NCBI GenBank assembly: GCA_900549475.1 | Contig: UROF01000002.1 | Coordinates: 62,001 to 126,000 of the forward strand | Direction: 5' to 3' | Length of the DNA: 64,000 nucleotides | Source: an uncultured Eubacteriales bacterium | GTDB taxonomy: Bacteria; Bacillota; Clostridia; Oscillospirales; Oscillospiraceae | Shown: piece by piece, positions 14,686-23,825 of the stretch | How the letters are laid out: each line of letters opens with the position of its first letter | How positions within the stretch are numbered: position 1 is the stretch's first letter | Position numbers and translations under genes: made by a program | The notes under the pieces: model-generated | Database searches by the model: none | The model's input: the letters and a program-made list of their open reading frames with translations, nothing else | What the model was told of the DNA's origin: nothing

Positions 14686-17600
14686 TCAGAACAGAGTGAT
14701 CTGACTGGTATCCGCCATACCAGCGAAAGCTCCCAGGCCACGGAGCTGGTCAATATGAGTCTTGGAAAGCTTGTTGCAGCAGGCAGCAAACTCCTCTACC
14801 GAGATGAATTCCTTTCCCTTCCGCTTTTCTACGGTATCCAAAGCAGCCGTCTCTCCCAAACCGCGCACAGCTGTGAAGGGCGGGATCAAGGCGTCATCCC
14901 CCTTGATGCGGAACCGGGTGGCGTCAGACTCGTAGATATCGATCGGGGCAAACCGGAATCCACGGAGGTAAAACTCGTAGCAGACCTCCAGTGTCACCGC
15001 CAGATCCTGCTCTACCGCCGTAGCATCTTTATTGTTCCAGATCTCCAGGATCTTCCGCTTTACCGCATCCAGACCGGCACAGCAGTATTCCGCGTCAAAG
15101 GCCTTGGCACGGATAGAAAAGAAGGTGGCATAGAAAGCCAGCGGGCGATGGGCCTTGAACCAGGCAATACGGAAGGCCATCATAACATAGGCCACAGCGT
15201 GGGCTTTGGGGAACAAATATCCGATCTTAGCCAGAGACTCGATATACCAGTCCGGCACGTCGTGTTCCCTCATGGCCTCTTCCCAGCCGGGCTCAAAGCC
15301 GCCCTTCTTCACCTTTCCCTTACGGACCGCCTCCATGATCTTGAAGGACATCTTGGGCTCCAGACCCATGGAGATCAGATAAAGCATGATATCGTCACGG
15401 CAGCCCACCGTCTCTGTAACGGAGGCGGTACCGCTGACGATCAGTTCCCGGGCATTACCCAGCCACACATCGGTGCCGTGGGAGAAACCGGAGAGCCGCA
15501 CCAGGGTATTGAAATCCTTGGGCTGGGTGTCGATGAGCATCTGCCGGGTGAATTTGGTGTTGAACTCCGGTATAGCCACCGCGCCGGTGGGACCAAGAAT
15601 CTCATCATTTTCAAATCCCAGTACTTTGCTGCTGGTAAAAAGGCTCATGGTATCGGGATCGTCCAGAGGAATCTGCCGGGCGTTGACACCGGTAAGGTCC
15701 TCCATCATGCGCACCATGGACGGGTCATCGTGACCCAGCATATCCAGCTTCAGGAGGTTATCCTCCATGCAGTGATATTCGAAATGGGTGGTGATGATAT
15801 CACTGTCCGCAGCATCCGCCGGATGCTGCACCGGACAGAAGTCCTCCACATCCAGATCATCGGGCACTACCACCAGGCCGCCGGGGTGCTGGCCAGTAGT
15901 GCGCTTCACACCCACGCAGCCCAACGCCAAGCGGTTTTCCTCCGCATGGCCCGGATTCAGTCCCCTGGCCTCCAGGTACTTCTTTACATATCCATATGCG
16001 GTCTTTTCCGCCACGGTACCAATAGTACCCGCCCGGAACACCTGGGTCTCGCCAAACATTTCAATAGCGTGTCGGTGGGCCTTGGCCTGGTATTCTCCGG
16101 AAAAGTTCAGGTCAATATCCGGCACCTTACCGCCGCCAAATCCCAGGAAGGTCTCAAAGGGGATATCAAAGCCGTCCTTTACATACTTCGTCCCACACAC
16201 CGGACAGTTTTTATCCGGCATATCAGCTCCGCAGCCGTAGCTGCCGTCGGTAATAAATTCATTGTGCTTGCATTTAGGGCAGCGATAATGGGGCGGGAGG
16301 GCGTTGACCTCGGTGATACCGGACATATAGGCCACCAGTGAGGAACCTACGCTGCCTCGGGAGCCCACCAAGTAGCCGTTCTCCAGGGAGCGCTGTACCA
16401 GCTTCTGGGCAGACATATAGACCACATCGTACTTGCCCAGGATGCCTCCCAACTCCACGTTCAGGCGGTCTACGATAAGCTGGGGCGGATCGTCGCCGTA
16501 AAGCTCGTGGACCTTGTCCCATACCAGGCGGTTGAGGTCCTCCTCAGAGTTCTCCAGCCGGGGCGGGAACAGCTTTCCTTTGGGCAGCAGGTCAAAGGTC
16601 TCCACCTGCTCCGCAATAGCCTGGGTGTTGGTGACTACCACCTCCAGGGCCTTCTCCTCCCCCAGATAGCGGAACTCCTCCAGCATCTCATCGGTGGTCT
16701 TGAAATAGATGGGAAGCGGCGCATCACAGTCAGCAAACTTTTTGGTATCCAAAAGGATATGGCGGTAGATCTCGTCCTCGGGGTCCAGGAAATGGACGTC
16801 GCCGGTGGCACAAACCGGCTTTCCCAGTTCCTCCCCCAGCCGGACAATAGTCCGGTTGAACTCCCGCAGCTCCTCCTCGTCCTTGGCTTTCCCCTCCCGC
16901 AGCATAAAGGCGTTATTGCACAGAGGCTGGATCTCCAGGTAATCGTAAAAAGAGGCGATACGCTTGAGTTCACCCCAGTCCTTGTATTCTGCCACTGCCT
17001 GGAACAGTTCACCCGCTTCACAGGCAGAGCCCACAATGATTCCCTCACGATGGGCAATCAGCTCGCTTTTGGGGATTATAGGAACACGCTTGAAATACTT
17101 AAGGTTGGACGCGGAGATCATCTGATAGAGGTTCTTCAGCCCTACCTTGTTCTTTGCCAGCAGGATAATATGTTTGGGCCGGCGATTGGCATGGCCCTGG
17201 GAGCGGAGAGCCGGCATGGCAGGATTGATCTCCTGGAGGGTATGTATCCCCATCTCCTCCAGCTTGCGGAAAAAGTGCGGCAGGAACAGGCCGCAGGTGG
17301 CCGCATCATCACTGGCCCGGTGGTGCTGAAAGGCAGGCAGCTGTAAATACTCCGCCACGATGTCCAGCTTATACTTTCCCAGCTCCGGCAAAAGGTTCTG
17401 CGCCAGGATAAGGGTATCCACATAGGTGGGAGCGAAAGGCAGCCCTGCTTGCCGGCAGCCCTCCCGGATAAAGCCGATATCAAACTCCGCATTGTGGGCC
17501 ACCAGAGGGCGATCCCCCACAAAATCAAGGAAGGCTTTCAGAGCCTCTGCCGGTTGCGGTGCGCCTTTCAGCATGTCATCCGTAATTCCCGTAAGAGAAA

Positions 17601-18660
17601 TGATCTCCGGGGTCAGATGCCGGCCCGGGTCCACAAAGGTCTGGAAGCGTTCTCCTACCTTACCATCACGGATTACCACAGCGCCAATCTCTGTAATGGC
17701 ATCTTGCTTTACATGTAGCCCAGTGGTCTCTATATCAAAAGCTACATATTCATCGGTAAAAGAGGACTCGCCATCCCCATGTACGGCCACTCTGTCATCC
17801 AGATTATTGACAAAGTAGCCCTCCATGCCATAAATGATCTTGATCTCTCCGGCGGAATGCCAGGCATCTGGAAATCCCTGGACTACACCGTGGTCTGTGA
17901 TGGCGATGGCAGGATGGCCCCAGGCCTCTGCCCGCTTGATAATATTCCCTTCAGGACCAGCCTTGGGACTGAGGGGAGACAAAGCATCCATATTGGAAAA
18001 TGAAGTGTGCATATGAAGCTCCACCCGCTTGACCTCTGCCGTATCCTTCCGCATTTCATGGGGATAGGTGGAGATGTTCCGGGGGTCCAGTACGATGTCG
18101 CTGCCGTCCCGGTTGAGCTTGATATAGCCCTGAACCTTCAGCCACATACCGGGCTTGATATCCTTTTTCAGGGCCTCCTTTTCCTCCTTCTGCATGTACT
18201 TGGTCACCCGAACGGAGGTCTGGAAATCCGTCATATCGAAGGTCAGGCAGAATACACCAGGCCGCCGGGTCTCGTACATATCCGCAAAAAACACCCGGCC
18301 TGCCACGATAACACTGCCCATCTTGGGATTAAGCCCAGTCATAGGTTGGACGGCGCCTTTGATGGCGCCGCCCATTATGATCTCACCACTGTCCTTCTTC
18401 CCGCCGGAGGCCTCTGAAACCGGTCGGACCACCTTGGCATGGATCTCCACCTGCTCCAGGTGATAGGCCGCAGCAATCTCTGTCTGAAGTGCCCCAAGCT
18501 GCTCGCTGATATCTGTATGGGAAGTCAGGTCCATTACCATCGCCCGGCTCTCCCGATCCACCTCCACAGCGGTCAGATACGCTCCATCCAGGGCCACCCG
18601 CAGCTCCCATGGTAAATTTACCGTATGAAATAATTCGAAAAAAGGTATCTTCTGCGCCAT
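14686..18660 (-). CDS. polC: DNA polymerase III alpha subunit, PolC type
   Basis: The replicative polymerase of low-GC Gram-positives, with built-in 3'-5' exonuclease. In order: short N-terminal region, OB fold near 130-205, PHP domain (VELHMHTSFSNMDALS near 220), DEDDh exonuclease inserted in the PHP domain (FDIETTGLH near 310, AHNAEFDIGF near 390), polymerase core with a Zn-binding CPKCKHN...CPVCGTKY module and PDIDLNFSG near 855, and C-terminal clamp-binding QITLF. At 1324 residues it is about 110 shorter than B. subtilis PolC, the difference being at the N-terminus. The start at 18660 has GGAAG 6 bases upstream; 18678 is an alternative without a good ribosome site. Last gene of the pyrH operon. 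Confidence 0.96.
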   Translation of the reverse strand: MAQKIPFFELFHTVNLPWELRVALDGAYLTAVEVDRESRAMVMDLTSHTDISEQLGALQTEIAAAYHLEQVEIHAKVVRPVSEASGGKKDSGEIIMGGAIKGAVQPMTGLNPKMGSVIVAGRVFFADMYETRRPGVFCLTFDMTDFQTSVRVTKYMQKEEKEALKKDIKPGMWLKVQGYIKLNRDGSDIVLDPRNISTYPHEMRKDTAEVKRVELHMHTSFSNMDALSPLSPKAGPEGNIIKRAEAWGHPAIAITDHGVVQGFPDAWHSAGEIKIIYGMEGYFVNNLDDRVAVHGDGESSFTDEYVAFDIETTGLHVKQDAITEIGAVVIRDGKVGERFQTFVDPGRHLTPEIISLTGITDDMLKGAPQPAEALKAFLDFVGDRPLVAHNAEFDIGFIREGCRQAGLPFAPTYVDTLILAQNLLPELGKYKLDIVAEYLQLPAFQHHRASDDAATCGLFLPHFFRKLEEMGIHTLQEINPAMPALRSQGHANRRPKHIILLAKNKVGLKNLYQMISASNLKYFKRVPIIPKSELIAHREGIIVGSACEAGELFQAVAEYKDWGELKRIASFYDYLEIQPLCNNAFMLREGKAKDEEELREFNRTIVRLGEELGKPVCATGDVHFLDPEDEIYRHILLDTKKFADCDAPLPIYFKTTDEMLEEFRYLGEEKALEVVVTNTQAIAEQVETFDLLPKGKLFPPRLENSEEDLNRLVWDKVHELYGDDPPQLIVDRLNVELGGILGKYDVVYMSAQKLVQRSLENGYLVGSRGSVGSSLVAYMSGITEVNALPPHYRCPKCKHNEFITDGSYGCGADMPDKNCPVCGTKYVKDGFDIPFETFLGFGGGKVPDIDLNFSGEYQAKAHRHAIEMFGETQVFRAGTIGTVAEKTAYGYVKKYLEARGLNPGHAEENRLALGCVGVKRTTGQHPGGLVVVPDDLDVEDFCPVQHPADAADSDIITTHFEYHCMEDNLLKLDMLGHDDPSMVRMMEDLTGVNARQIPLDDPDTMSLFTSSKVLGFENDEILGPTGAVAIPEFNTKFTRQMLIDTQPKDFNTLVRLSGFSHGTDVWLGNARELIVSGTASVTETVGCRDDIMLYLISMGLEPKMSFKIMEAVRKGKVKKGGFEPGWEEAMREHDVPDWYIESLAKIGYLFPKAHAVAYVMMAFRIAWFKAHRPLAFYATFFSIRAKAFDAEYCCAGLDAVKRKILEIWNNKDATAVEQDLAVTLEVCYEFYLRGFRFAPIDIYESDATRFRIKGDDALIPPFTAVRGLGETAALDTVEKRKGKEFISVEEFAACCNKLSKTHIDQLRGLGAFAGMADTSQITLF

Positions 18661-18692
18661 CTCTATCTTCCGTTCCATAGGGTATTGTCTCT

Positions 18693-18755
18693 ACCCTTTT
18701 CTTTTGAAAAAGAGAAGGGTCAAAAGAAAACTTTAGGGCAAAACTCTGTTTCGCC
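18693..18755. repeat. Bipartite palindromic intergenic element, copy 2
   Basis: Hairpin A: ACCCTTTTCTTTT/AAAAGAGAAGGGT around a central GA (18693-18720, one mismatch). Linker CAAAAGAAAACTTTAG, 16 bases. Hairpin B: GGCAAAAC-TCT-GTTTCGCC (18737-18755, one mismatch). It has the same plan as the element at 8560-8617 although flanking genes differ. It lies between ispG and polC, and a distal sequence CCAGGCGAAAA near 18823 can also pair with the right side of hairpin B. Confidence 0.75.
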
Positions 18756-18833
18756 TGAAAATGACCGAAAGGCTAATGTAAGCTGTGAAAGATTACAGGA
18801 GGCTCTCATACAGCGCTATTCCAGGCGAAAAGT

Positions 18834-19871
18834 CTACAGTTCCTCAATCTCCGCCATCAGAGCATCCACCAGCTGATCCTGGGGAACTTTCCGCAGGATC
18901 TTTCCCTTGCGGAACAGCAGTCCCTCCCCTTTTCCGCCGGCAATACCTACGTCAGCAGAGGAGGCTTCCCCGGGACCATTCACCGCGCAGCCCATGACCG
19001 CCACAGTAATTGCCTTGGTACAGCCCATAAGCCGCCGCTCTACCTCCTCCGCCATGGGGATCAGATCGATATTAGTCCGTCCGCAGGTGGGACAGGCGAT
19101 CAAGTTGGGGCCATCCTGTCGGAGACCTGCTGCCCGCAAGATCTTCTTGGCGGCATAGATCTCCTCTACCGGATCCGCCGTCAGCGTTACCCGCAGCGTA
19201 TCTCCGATGCCCAGACACAGAAGGCCCCCGATGCCCATAGCGGACTTGATGATGCCCATGGAGGGTGTTCCCGCCTCCGTGACACCTAGGTGCAGCGGGT
19301 AATCACACCGCTCACTAAGCAGGCGGTAAGCAGCCATGGTCAATGGCACTGAGGAACATTTCACGGAGATGCAGATATCATCAAAATCAAATTTATTCAA
19401 CAGCGCCACATGGCCCATGGCGCTCTCTACCAGAGCCTCTGCTGTGACACCGCCGTACTTCTTCCGCAGCTCCGGCTCCAGAGATCCGCCATTTACCCCA
19501 ATACGGATGGGGATATTCCCCGCCCGACAGGTATCGGCTACAGCCTTCACCCGGTCCTCTCCGCCGATATTGCCGGGGTTGATACGGATCTTGTCAGCCC
19601 CCTGGGCGGCACACTCCAGAGCCAGCTTGTAGTCAAAATGGATATCTGTCACCAGAGGGATATGGATGCGGCTGCGGATAGGCCCTACCGCCTTGGCTGC
19701 CGCCATATCCGGCACCGCCACCCGAATGATCTCGCAGCCCGCTTCCTCCAGGCGGAGGATCTGCTCCACGGTAGCCTCCACATCATGGGTCTTTGTGGAG
19801 CACATGGACTGGATGGACACCGGAGCACCACCGCCTACAGGGACATTTCCTACCATGATCCGCTTACTCAT
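18834..19871 (-). CDS. ispG: 4-hydroxy-3-methylbut-2-enyl diphosphate synthase IspG (GcpE)
   Basis: Penultimate step of the MEP isoprenoid pathway: reductive opening of methylerythritol cyclodiphosphate to HMBPP, using a [4Fe-4S] cluster. The protein has 345 residues, the bacterial short form. The TIM-barrel half contains VTDIHFDYKLALECA and DKIRINPGNIGG; the C-terminal ferredoxin-like half supplies cluster ligands in ACPTCGRTNID and MGCAVNGPGEA. The ATG follows GGAGGAAAAGAC. It starts 12 bases after the rseP stop. dxr, acting earlier in the same pathway, is two genes upstream. Confidence 0.97.
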   Translation of the reverse strand: MSKRIMVGNVPVGGGAPVSIQSMCSTKTHDVEATVEQILRLEEAGCEIIRVAVPDMAAAKAVGPIRSRIHIPLVTDIHFDYKLALECAAQGADKIRINPGNIGGEDRVKAVADTCRAGNIPIRIGVNGGSLEPELRKKYGGVTAEALVESAMGHVALLNKFDFDDICISVKCSSVPLTMAAYRLLSERCDYPLHLGVTEAGTPSMGIIKSAMGIGGLLCLGIGDTLRVTLTADPVEEIYAAKKILRAAGLRQDGPNLIACPTCGRTNIDLIPMAEEVERRLMGCTKAITVAVMGCAVNGPGEASSADVGIAGGKGEGLLFRKGKILRKVPQDQLVDALMAEIEEL

Positions 19872-19883
19872 GTCTTTTCCTCC

Positions 19884-20951
19884 TTAGCTGAACAGGCGGG
19901 CCACATCGTTGAAAGTGACCACCAGGATCAGCACCATCAGCAGAGCAAAACCAGCAAAGTTGATGCCCGCCTCATACTTCATGGGTATCTTCTTTTTAAA
20001 TACCTTGAAAGAGATAGTGGAAATCACCAGGAAAAAGATCCGTCCACCATCCAGCGCCGGGATCGGCAGCAGATTCATCACCGCCAGGTTCACTGTCAGC
20101 ATGGCGCCAAAGTAAGCGATGTTCTCCAGAGCTGCCCACACCGTGGCGCTTTGCTGGCCCACCTCAGTAATGGTGGTGACAATACCAACCGGACCGCTGA
20201 GATCCTGCACACCGGCGCCGCCGGTCAGCAGTTCCTGAAGGCTGTAGCGGACAATACGGACAAAATCTACCGCATTGAGCCACGTCATCTTCAGCTTGAC
20301 CCCCAGCGTAGCCTCCACGGTAGCTCCGAAGTACAGGCCGTATCCGGTATAAGTGGTCTCACCATCATTGGAAGTATACTCCTGGAGCGTCAGGGGAAAG
20401 TCGTCCAATACTACCTTTTCCCCGTCGCGGAGAACTACCAGATCAAAACCGGTTCCATCCCCGCGGGACAGGAACATGCTCACATCATTATAGAGATAAA
20501 TCCTCTCACCATCAATGCTGTAAAGGATATCTCCTTCCATCAATCCATCCTCCCCCTGGAGGGTAAATTCCGGGGCAAAGCCGGTAATTTCCGGCGTATA
20601 AAAGGCTCCGGCATCCATAAACAGGAGGAAAATAATGATCACACCCACGATAAAATTCATGAGCGCACCGGCAGCAAAGACAAATACTTTCTTCCAGAAG
20701 CCCTGATTGTTCAGGCTGTGGGGATCGTTTGATTCCTCCTCTTCCCCTTCCATGGCGCAGTAACCGCCAATGGGCAGAGCACGAATGGAGAACTGGGTCC
20801 CCTTCTTCCCGGTACGATGCCAGATAGCCGGACCCATTCCGATGGAAAATTCGTGGACGGTGACACCGCAGAGCCGGGCAGCAATAAAGTGACCCCACTC
20901 ATGAGCAGCGATCAGGATGCCGAAAAGAAGGATGGCGATGATAATATACAT
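19884..20951 (-). CDS. rseP: Site-2 zinc metalloprotease RseP (M50)
   Basis: An intramembrane protease that clips membrane-embedded substrates such as anti-sigma factors or signal-peptide remnants. Of 355 residues, the first helix carries the zinc motif HEWGH near residue 17. A PDZ domain lies in the middle (about 115-200) with a Gly-Asp pattern LMEGDILYSIDGERI, and the third ligand is in LPIPALDGGRIFF near 290. The ATG follows AAGAAAGGTAA. Position between dxr and ispG is the conserved Firmicutes order. Confidence 0.96.
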   Translation of the reverse strand: MYIIIAILLFGILIAAHEWGHFIAARLCGVTVHEFSIGMGPAIWHRTGKKGTQFSIRALPIGGYCAMEGEEEESNDPHSLNNQGFWKKVFVFAAGALMNFIVGVIIIFLLFMDAGAFYTPEITGFAPEFTLQGEDGLMEGDILYSIDGERIYLYNDVSMFLSRGDGTGFDLVVLRDGEKVVLDDFPLTLQEYTSNDGETTYTGYGLYFGATVEATLGVKLKMTWLNAVDFVRIVRYSLQELLTGGAGVQDLSGPVGIVTTITEVGQQSATVWAALENIAYFGAMLTVNLAVMNLLPIPALDGGRIFFLVISTISFKVFKKKIPMKYEAGINFAGFALLMVLILVVTFNDVARLFS

Positions 20952-20987
20952 AGTCTTGGGTTACCTTTCTTAGTTGGACTCCTCCGG

Positions 20988-22142
20988 TCAGCCGTCTTTC
21001 CGGCTGTCACACACCACCTGACGGGCGGCCCGGTCTGCTTCCAGTATATCCTCCAGACCGGGATTTAATTGCACAGGAATTTTGTCGAGAGCCCGTTCCA
21101 CCAGCTCCGGGATTTTTCCAAAAGGGATCTGGTCCGCCAGGAACAGGCCTACTGCAGCCTCGTTGGCCCCATTGAGCACCGCACAGGATGTTCCCCCCGT
21201 ACTGGCGCAGTTCATAGCCAACTTCAGGCAGGGAAATGCCTCCGTATCCGGCGAGGCAAAGGTCAGAGGCGGACAATTCAGAAGATCCAAAGGCTCCGCC
21301 GGGGACTGCCCTCTCGCCGGGTAGGTCAGAGCGTAGCGGATGGGCAGGCGCATATCCGGTGTGCCCATCTGGGCCAGCACCGCCCCATCCTGGAACTCCA
21401 CCATGGAGTGGATGATGCTCTGCCGGTGGATCACCACCGACACCTGTTCCGGCGGTACAGAAAACAGCCGCATGGCCTCTATAAACTCCAAACCTTTATT
21501 CATCAGAGAGGCACAGTCTACCGTGATCTTGGCTCCCATATTCCAGTTAGGATGCCGCAGGGCTTCCTCTCTGGTTTTATGATATACAGTCTGCCGGTCC
21601 AAGCCATAAAAAGGCCCTCCGGAACAGGTCAGGATGAGACGGCGGACCTCCCGACGGTCCCTGCACCCCTGGAGACATTGAAAAATAGCGGAGTGCTCAC
21701 TGTCCACCGGGACGATCTCCGCTCCGGTACGACGGGCCTCCGCCATCACCAGTTCGCCAGCGCACACCAAGGTCTCCTTATTGGCCAAAGCAATGCGTTT
21801 CCCCTGGCGTATGGCGGCCAGAGTAGGCTGCAATCCGACCATGCCTACCATTGCTGCCACCACGGTATCGCTCGCCCGCAGAGAGGCCGCTTCTACAAGG
21901 CCCTCCATGCCGTAGCTCACCCGGACCGGCAAACCAGCCAATCGCTTAGCAAGCTCCAGCGCCGCATCCATATCATACAATACCGCAAGGTTGGGCTTAA
22001 ACTCCCGGACCTGCTCCTCCAATTGATCTACACTGTGGTGCGCCGCCAGAGCTTCCACCCGAATTCCCATCTGCCGGCACACATCCAGTGTCTGCCGTCC
22101 AATGGAACCCGTGGAACCCAGCAACGTGATCGCCTTTTTCAT
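20988..22142 (-). CDS. dxr: 1-deoxy-D-xylulose 5-phosphate reductoisomerase
   Basis: First committed step of the MEP pathway: DXP + NADPH to 2-C-methyl-D-erythritol 4-phosphate. The protein is 384 residues with NADPH-binding LLGSTGSIGRQTLD at the N-terminus, ALANKETLVCAGELV, the metal-binding DSEHSAIFQCLQG, and substrate loop MNKGLEFIEAMRLF followed by VHRQSIIHSMVEF. The ATG at 22142 has GGAGG 7 bases upstream; an in-frame extension to 22166 lacks a ribosome site. Downstream is rseP after 36 bases. Confidence 0.97.
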   Translation of the reverse strand: MKKAITLLGSTGSIGRQTLDVCRQMGIRVEALAAHHSVDQLEEQVREFKPNLAVLYDMDAALELAKRLAGLPVRVSYGMEGLVEAASLRASDTVVAAMVGMVGLQPTLAAIRQGKRIALANKETLVCAGELVMAEARRTGAEIVPVDSEHSAIFQCLQGCRDRREVRRLILTCSGGPFYGLDRQTVYHKTREEALRHPNWNMGAKITVDCASLMNKGLEFIEAMRLFSVPPEQVSVVIHRQSIIHSMVEFQDGAVLAQMGTPDMRLPIRYALTYPARGQSPAEPLDLLNCPPLTFASPDTEAFPCLKLAMNCASTGGTSCAVLNGANEAAVGLFLADQIPFGKIPELVERALDKIPVQLNPGLEDILEADRAARQVVCDSRKDG

Positions 22143-22208
22143 GGATAACCTCCACAAACCGCCCATAAATTTTTCTCCCGCTGGCAGGTACTCTTTTTCT
22201 GTCTTCTG

Positions 22209-23018
22209 TCACATCAGTGCAGGCAAAAACGCCGCCAGCACGGGAGCTACGAAAATAACGCTGTCAAAGCGGTCCAAAACGCCGCCATGCTCCAGGAAAA
22301 TATGGCCATAGTCCTTAATGCCAAATTCCCGTTTGATCAGGGAGAAGCTGAGATCTCCCAATTGGGCGATCACGCTGCAAATCACACCCAGAGCCACGAT
22401 CCCGGGATAATCCAGTCCCTCACCAAGCCCCAGATTCATGATCAGAGCAAAAATGACCGCACCGACCGCATTGCCCAAAAGGCCGCCCACAGCGCCTTCT
22501 ACCGTCTTATGGGGGCTGACCTTCGGCGCCAGCTTATGACGTCCAAATGCCCTGCCGGCAAAGAATGCTCCGGTATCGCTGCAAAAACTGAACAGCAGCG
22601 GCAACAGCAGGTATGCCCGATGGACGCCCATCTCATGGAGCCGGAGGAAGGAAGAAAAAGCATAGGGGATAGCGTACATGGCAAACAGTGCCGCCATGAT
22701 CTGCTGGAATTTGATCTCCCCTGCCCGGTATACCGCATAAGCAAAGATAAGCAGTGTGTAGATCACGATCAGAGCAGCATAGTACTCGTCGTATCGATAC
22801 TGGACAAATACGGCGCACAGTGCACCAAGAATCGCCGCATTGCTGAGAACACAGCTCTTCCGGGGAGAATCGACTACTCCCACACACCGCATCAGTTCAA
22901 AAGCAGCGATGGCCGACAACAGCGCCAGCGCCACCACCAGCACCATCACCGGTGCCCACAAAATCACTACCAGGATCACCGGCACGCCTATTACAGATAC
23001 CAGCAGCCTTGACCGCAT
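22209..23018 (-). CDS. cdsA: Phosphatidate cytidylyltransferase
   Basis: Makes CDP-diacylglycerol from phosphatidic acid and CTP, the branch point for phospholipids, in the membrane. A 269-residue protein with about eight membrane helices. The C-terminal signature is recognisable as SLIKREFGIKDYGHIF-LEHGGVLDRFDS; the Pro-Gly usually found before HGG is Leu-Glu here, a departure from the textbook pattern while the catalytic Asp and KR/KD pairs are kept. The ATG follows AAGGAGGG. Neighbours uppS and dxr make this the standard Firmicutes cluster. Confidence 0.95.
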   Translation of the reverse strand: MRSRLLVSVIGVPVILVVILWAPVMVLVVALALLSAIAAFELMRCVGVVDSPRKSCVLSNAAILGALCAVFVQYRYDEYYAALIVIYTLLIFAYAVYRAGEIKFQQIMAALFAMYAIPYAFSSFLRLHEMGVHRAYLLLPLLFSFCSDTGAFFAGRAFGRHKLAPKVSPHKTVEGAVGGLLGNAVGAVIFALIMNLGLGEGLDYPGIVALGVICSVIAQLGDLSFSLIKREFGIKDYGHIFLEHGGVLDRFDSVIFVAPVLAAFLPALM

Positions 23019-23043
23019 TGAATACCCTCCTTATGGAGATAAT

Positions 23044-23805
23044 TTATCCGCGTCCCACACCGCCGAACCTGCGGTCACGGTGCTGATACGCAGCGATGGC
23101 CCGATGAAGTTCCTCTTTGGAAAAATCGGGCCAAAGCACGTCTGTATAGTAAAATTCCGCATAGGCACACTGCCACAGGAGAAAATTACTCAGTCGCTGT
23201 TCCCCGCCCGGACGAATCAGTAGCTCTGGACTGGGGATCCCTGCCGAATAGAGGTAATCCTCAAAGCTTTCTTCTGTTAAGCTTTCAGGCTTTACTCTTC
23301 CTGCAAGGCAATCTTTTGCAAAGTTCTGGGCTGCATGGACGATCTCCGCCCTGCCCCCATAGTTGATGCAAATATTACACTGGCAGCCATCCAGGCCCGC
23401 AGAGATCTGATTGCACCGTGCCACAAGCGCTTTCAGCTCATCACTGAGTACCGACAAATCTCCCATAAAGCACAAGCGGACATTATCCCGCTCCATGGTG
23501 TCGATGGCCTCCAGCAAATACCGCTTCAGAAGCCCCATGATCGTTGAGACTTCTTCTTCTGGCCGTTTCCAGTTTTCCGTAGAAAAGGCGTAGACCGTCA
23601 AATACTCCAGCCCAATGTCCCGGCAATAGGTGGCAATGGTGCGAAACGTCTCTGCGCCCACCTTATGGCCTGCCGTGCGCGGCAAGCCCCTGCGCTTGGC
23701 CCAGCGGCCATTTCCATCCAAAATAATAGCGATGTGGCGGGGCAGACGGCTAAAATCCACCTGCCCCGCCGTATCATCGCGCTTTTTTCTAAAAGCAAAC
23801 CTCAT
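23044..23805 (-). CDS. uppS: Undecaprenyl diphosphate synthase (isoprenyl transferase)
   Basis: Cis-prenyltransferase condensing eight IPP units onto farnesyl diphosphate to give the C55 lipid carrier for peptidoglycan. Of 253 residues, HIAIILDGNGRWAKRRGLPRTAGH near residue 18 holds the catalytic Asp and the pyrophosphate-binding Arg residues; IRPGGEQRLSNFLLWQCAYAEFYY near 190 is the C-terminal substrate motif. The ATG at 23805, 20 bases after the frr stop, is used because longer versions would run back into frr. The ribosome site (TAAGGG) is unusually close to the start. Confidence 0.95.
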   Translation of the reverse strand: MRFAFRKKRDDTAGQVDFSRLPRHIAIILDGNGRWAKRRGLPRTAGHKVGAETFRTIATYCRDIGLEYLTVYAFSTENWKRPEEEVSTIMGLLKRYLLEAIDTMERDNVRLCFMGDLSVLSDELKALVARCNQISAGLDGCQCNICINYGGRAEIVHAAQNFAKDCLAGRVKPESLTEESFEDYLYSAGIPSPELLIRPGGEQRLSNFLLWQCAYAEFYYTDVLWPDFSKEELHRAIAAYQHRDRRFGGVGRG

Positions 23806-23825
23806 ACCCTTACAGGCACTGCCGC

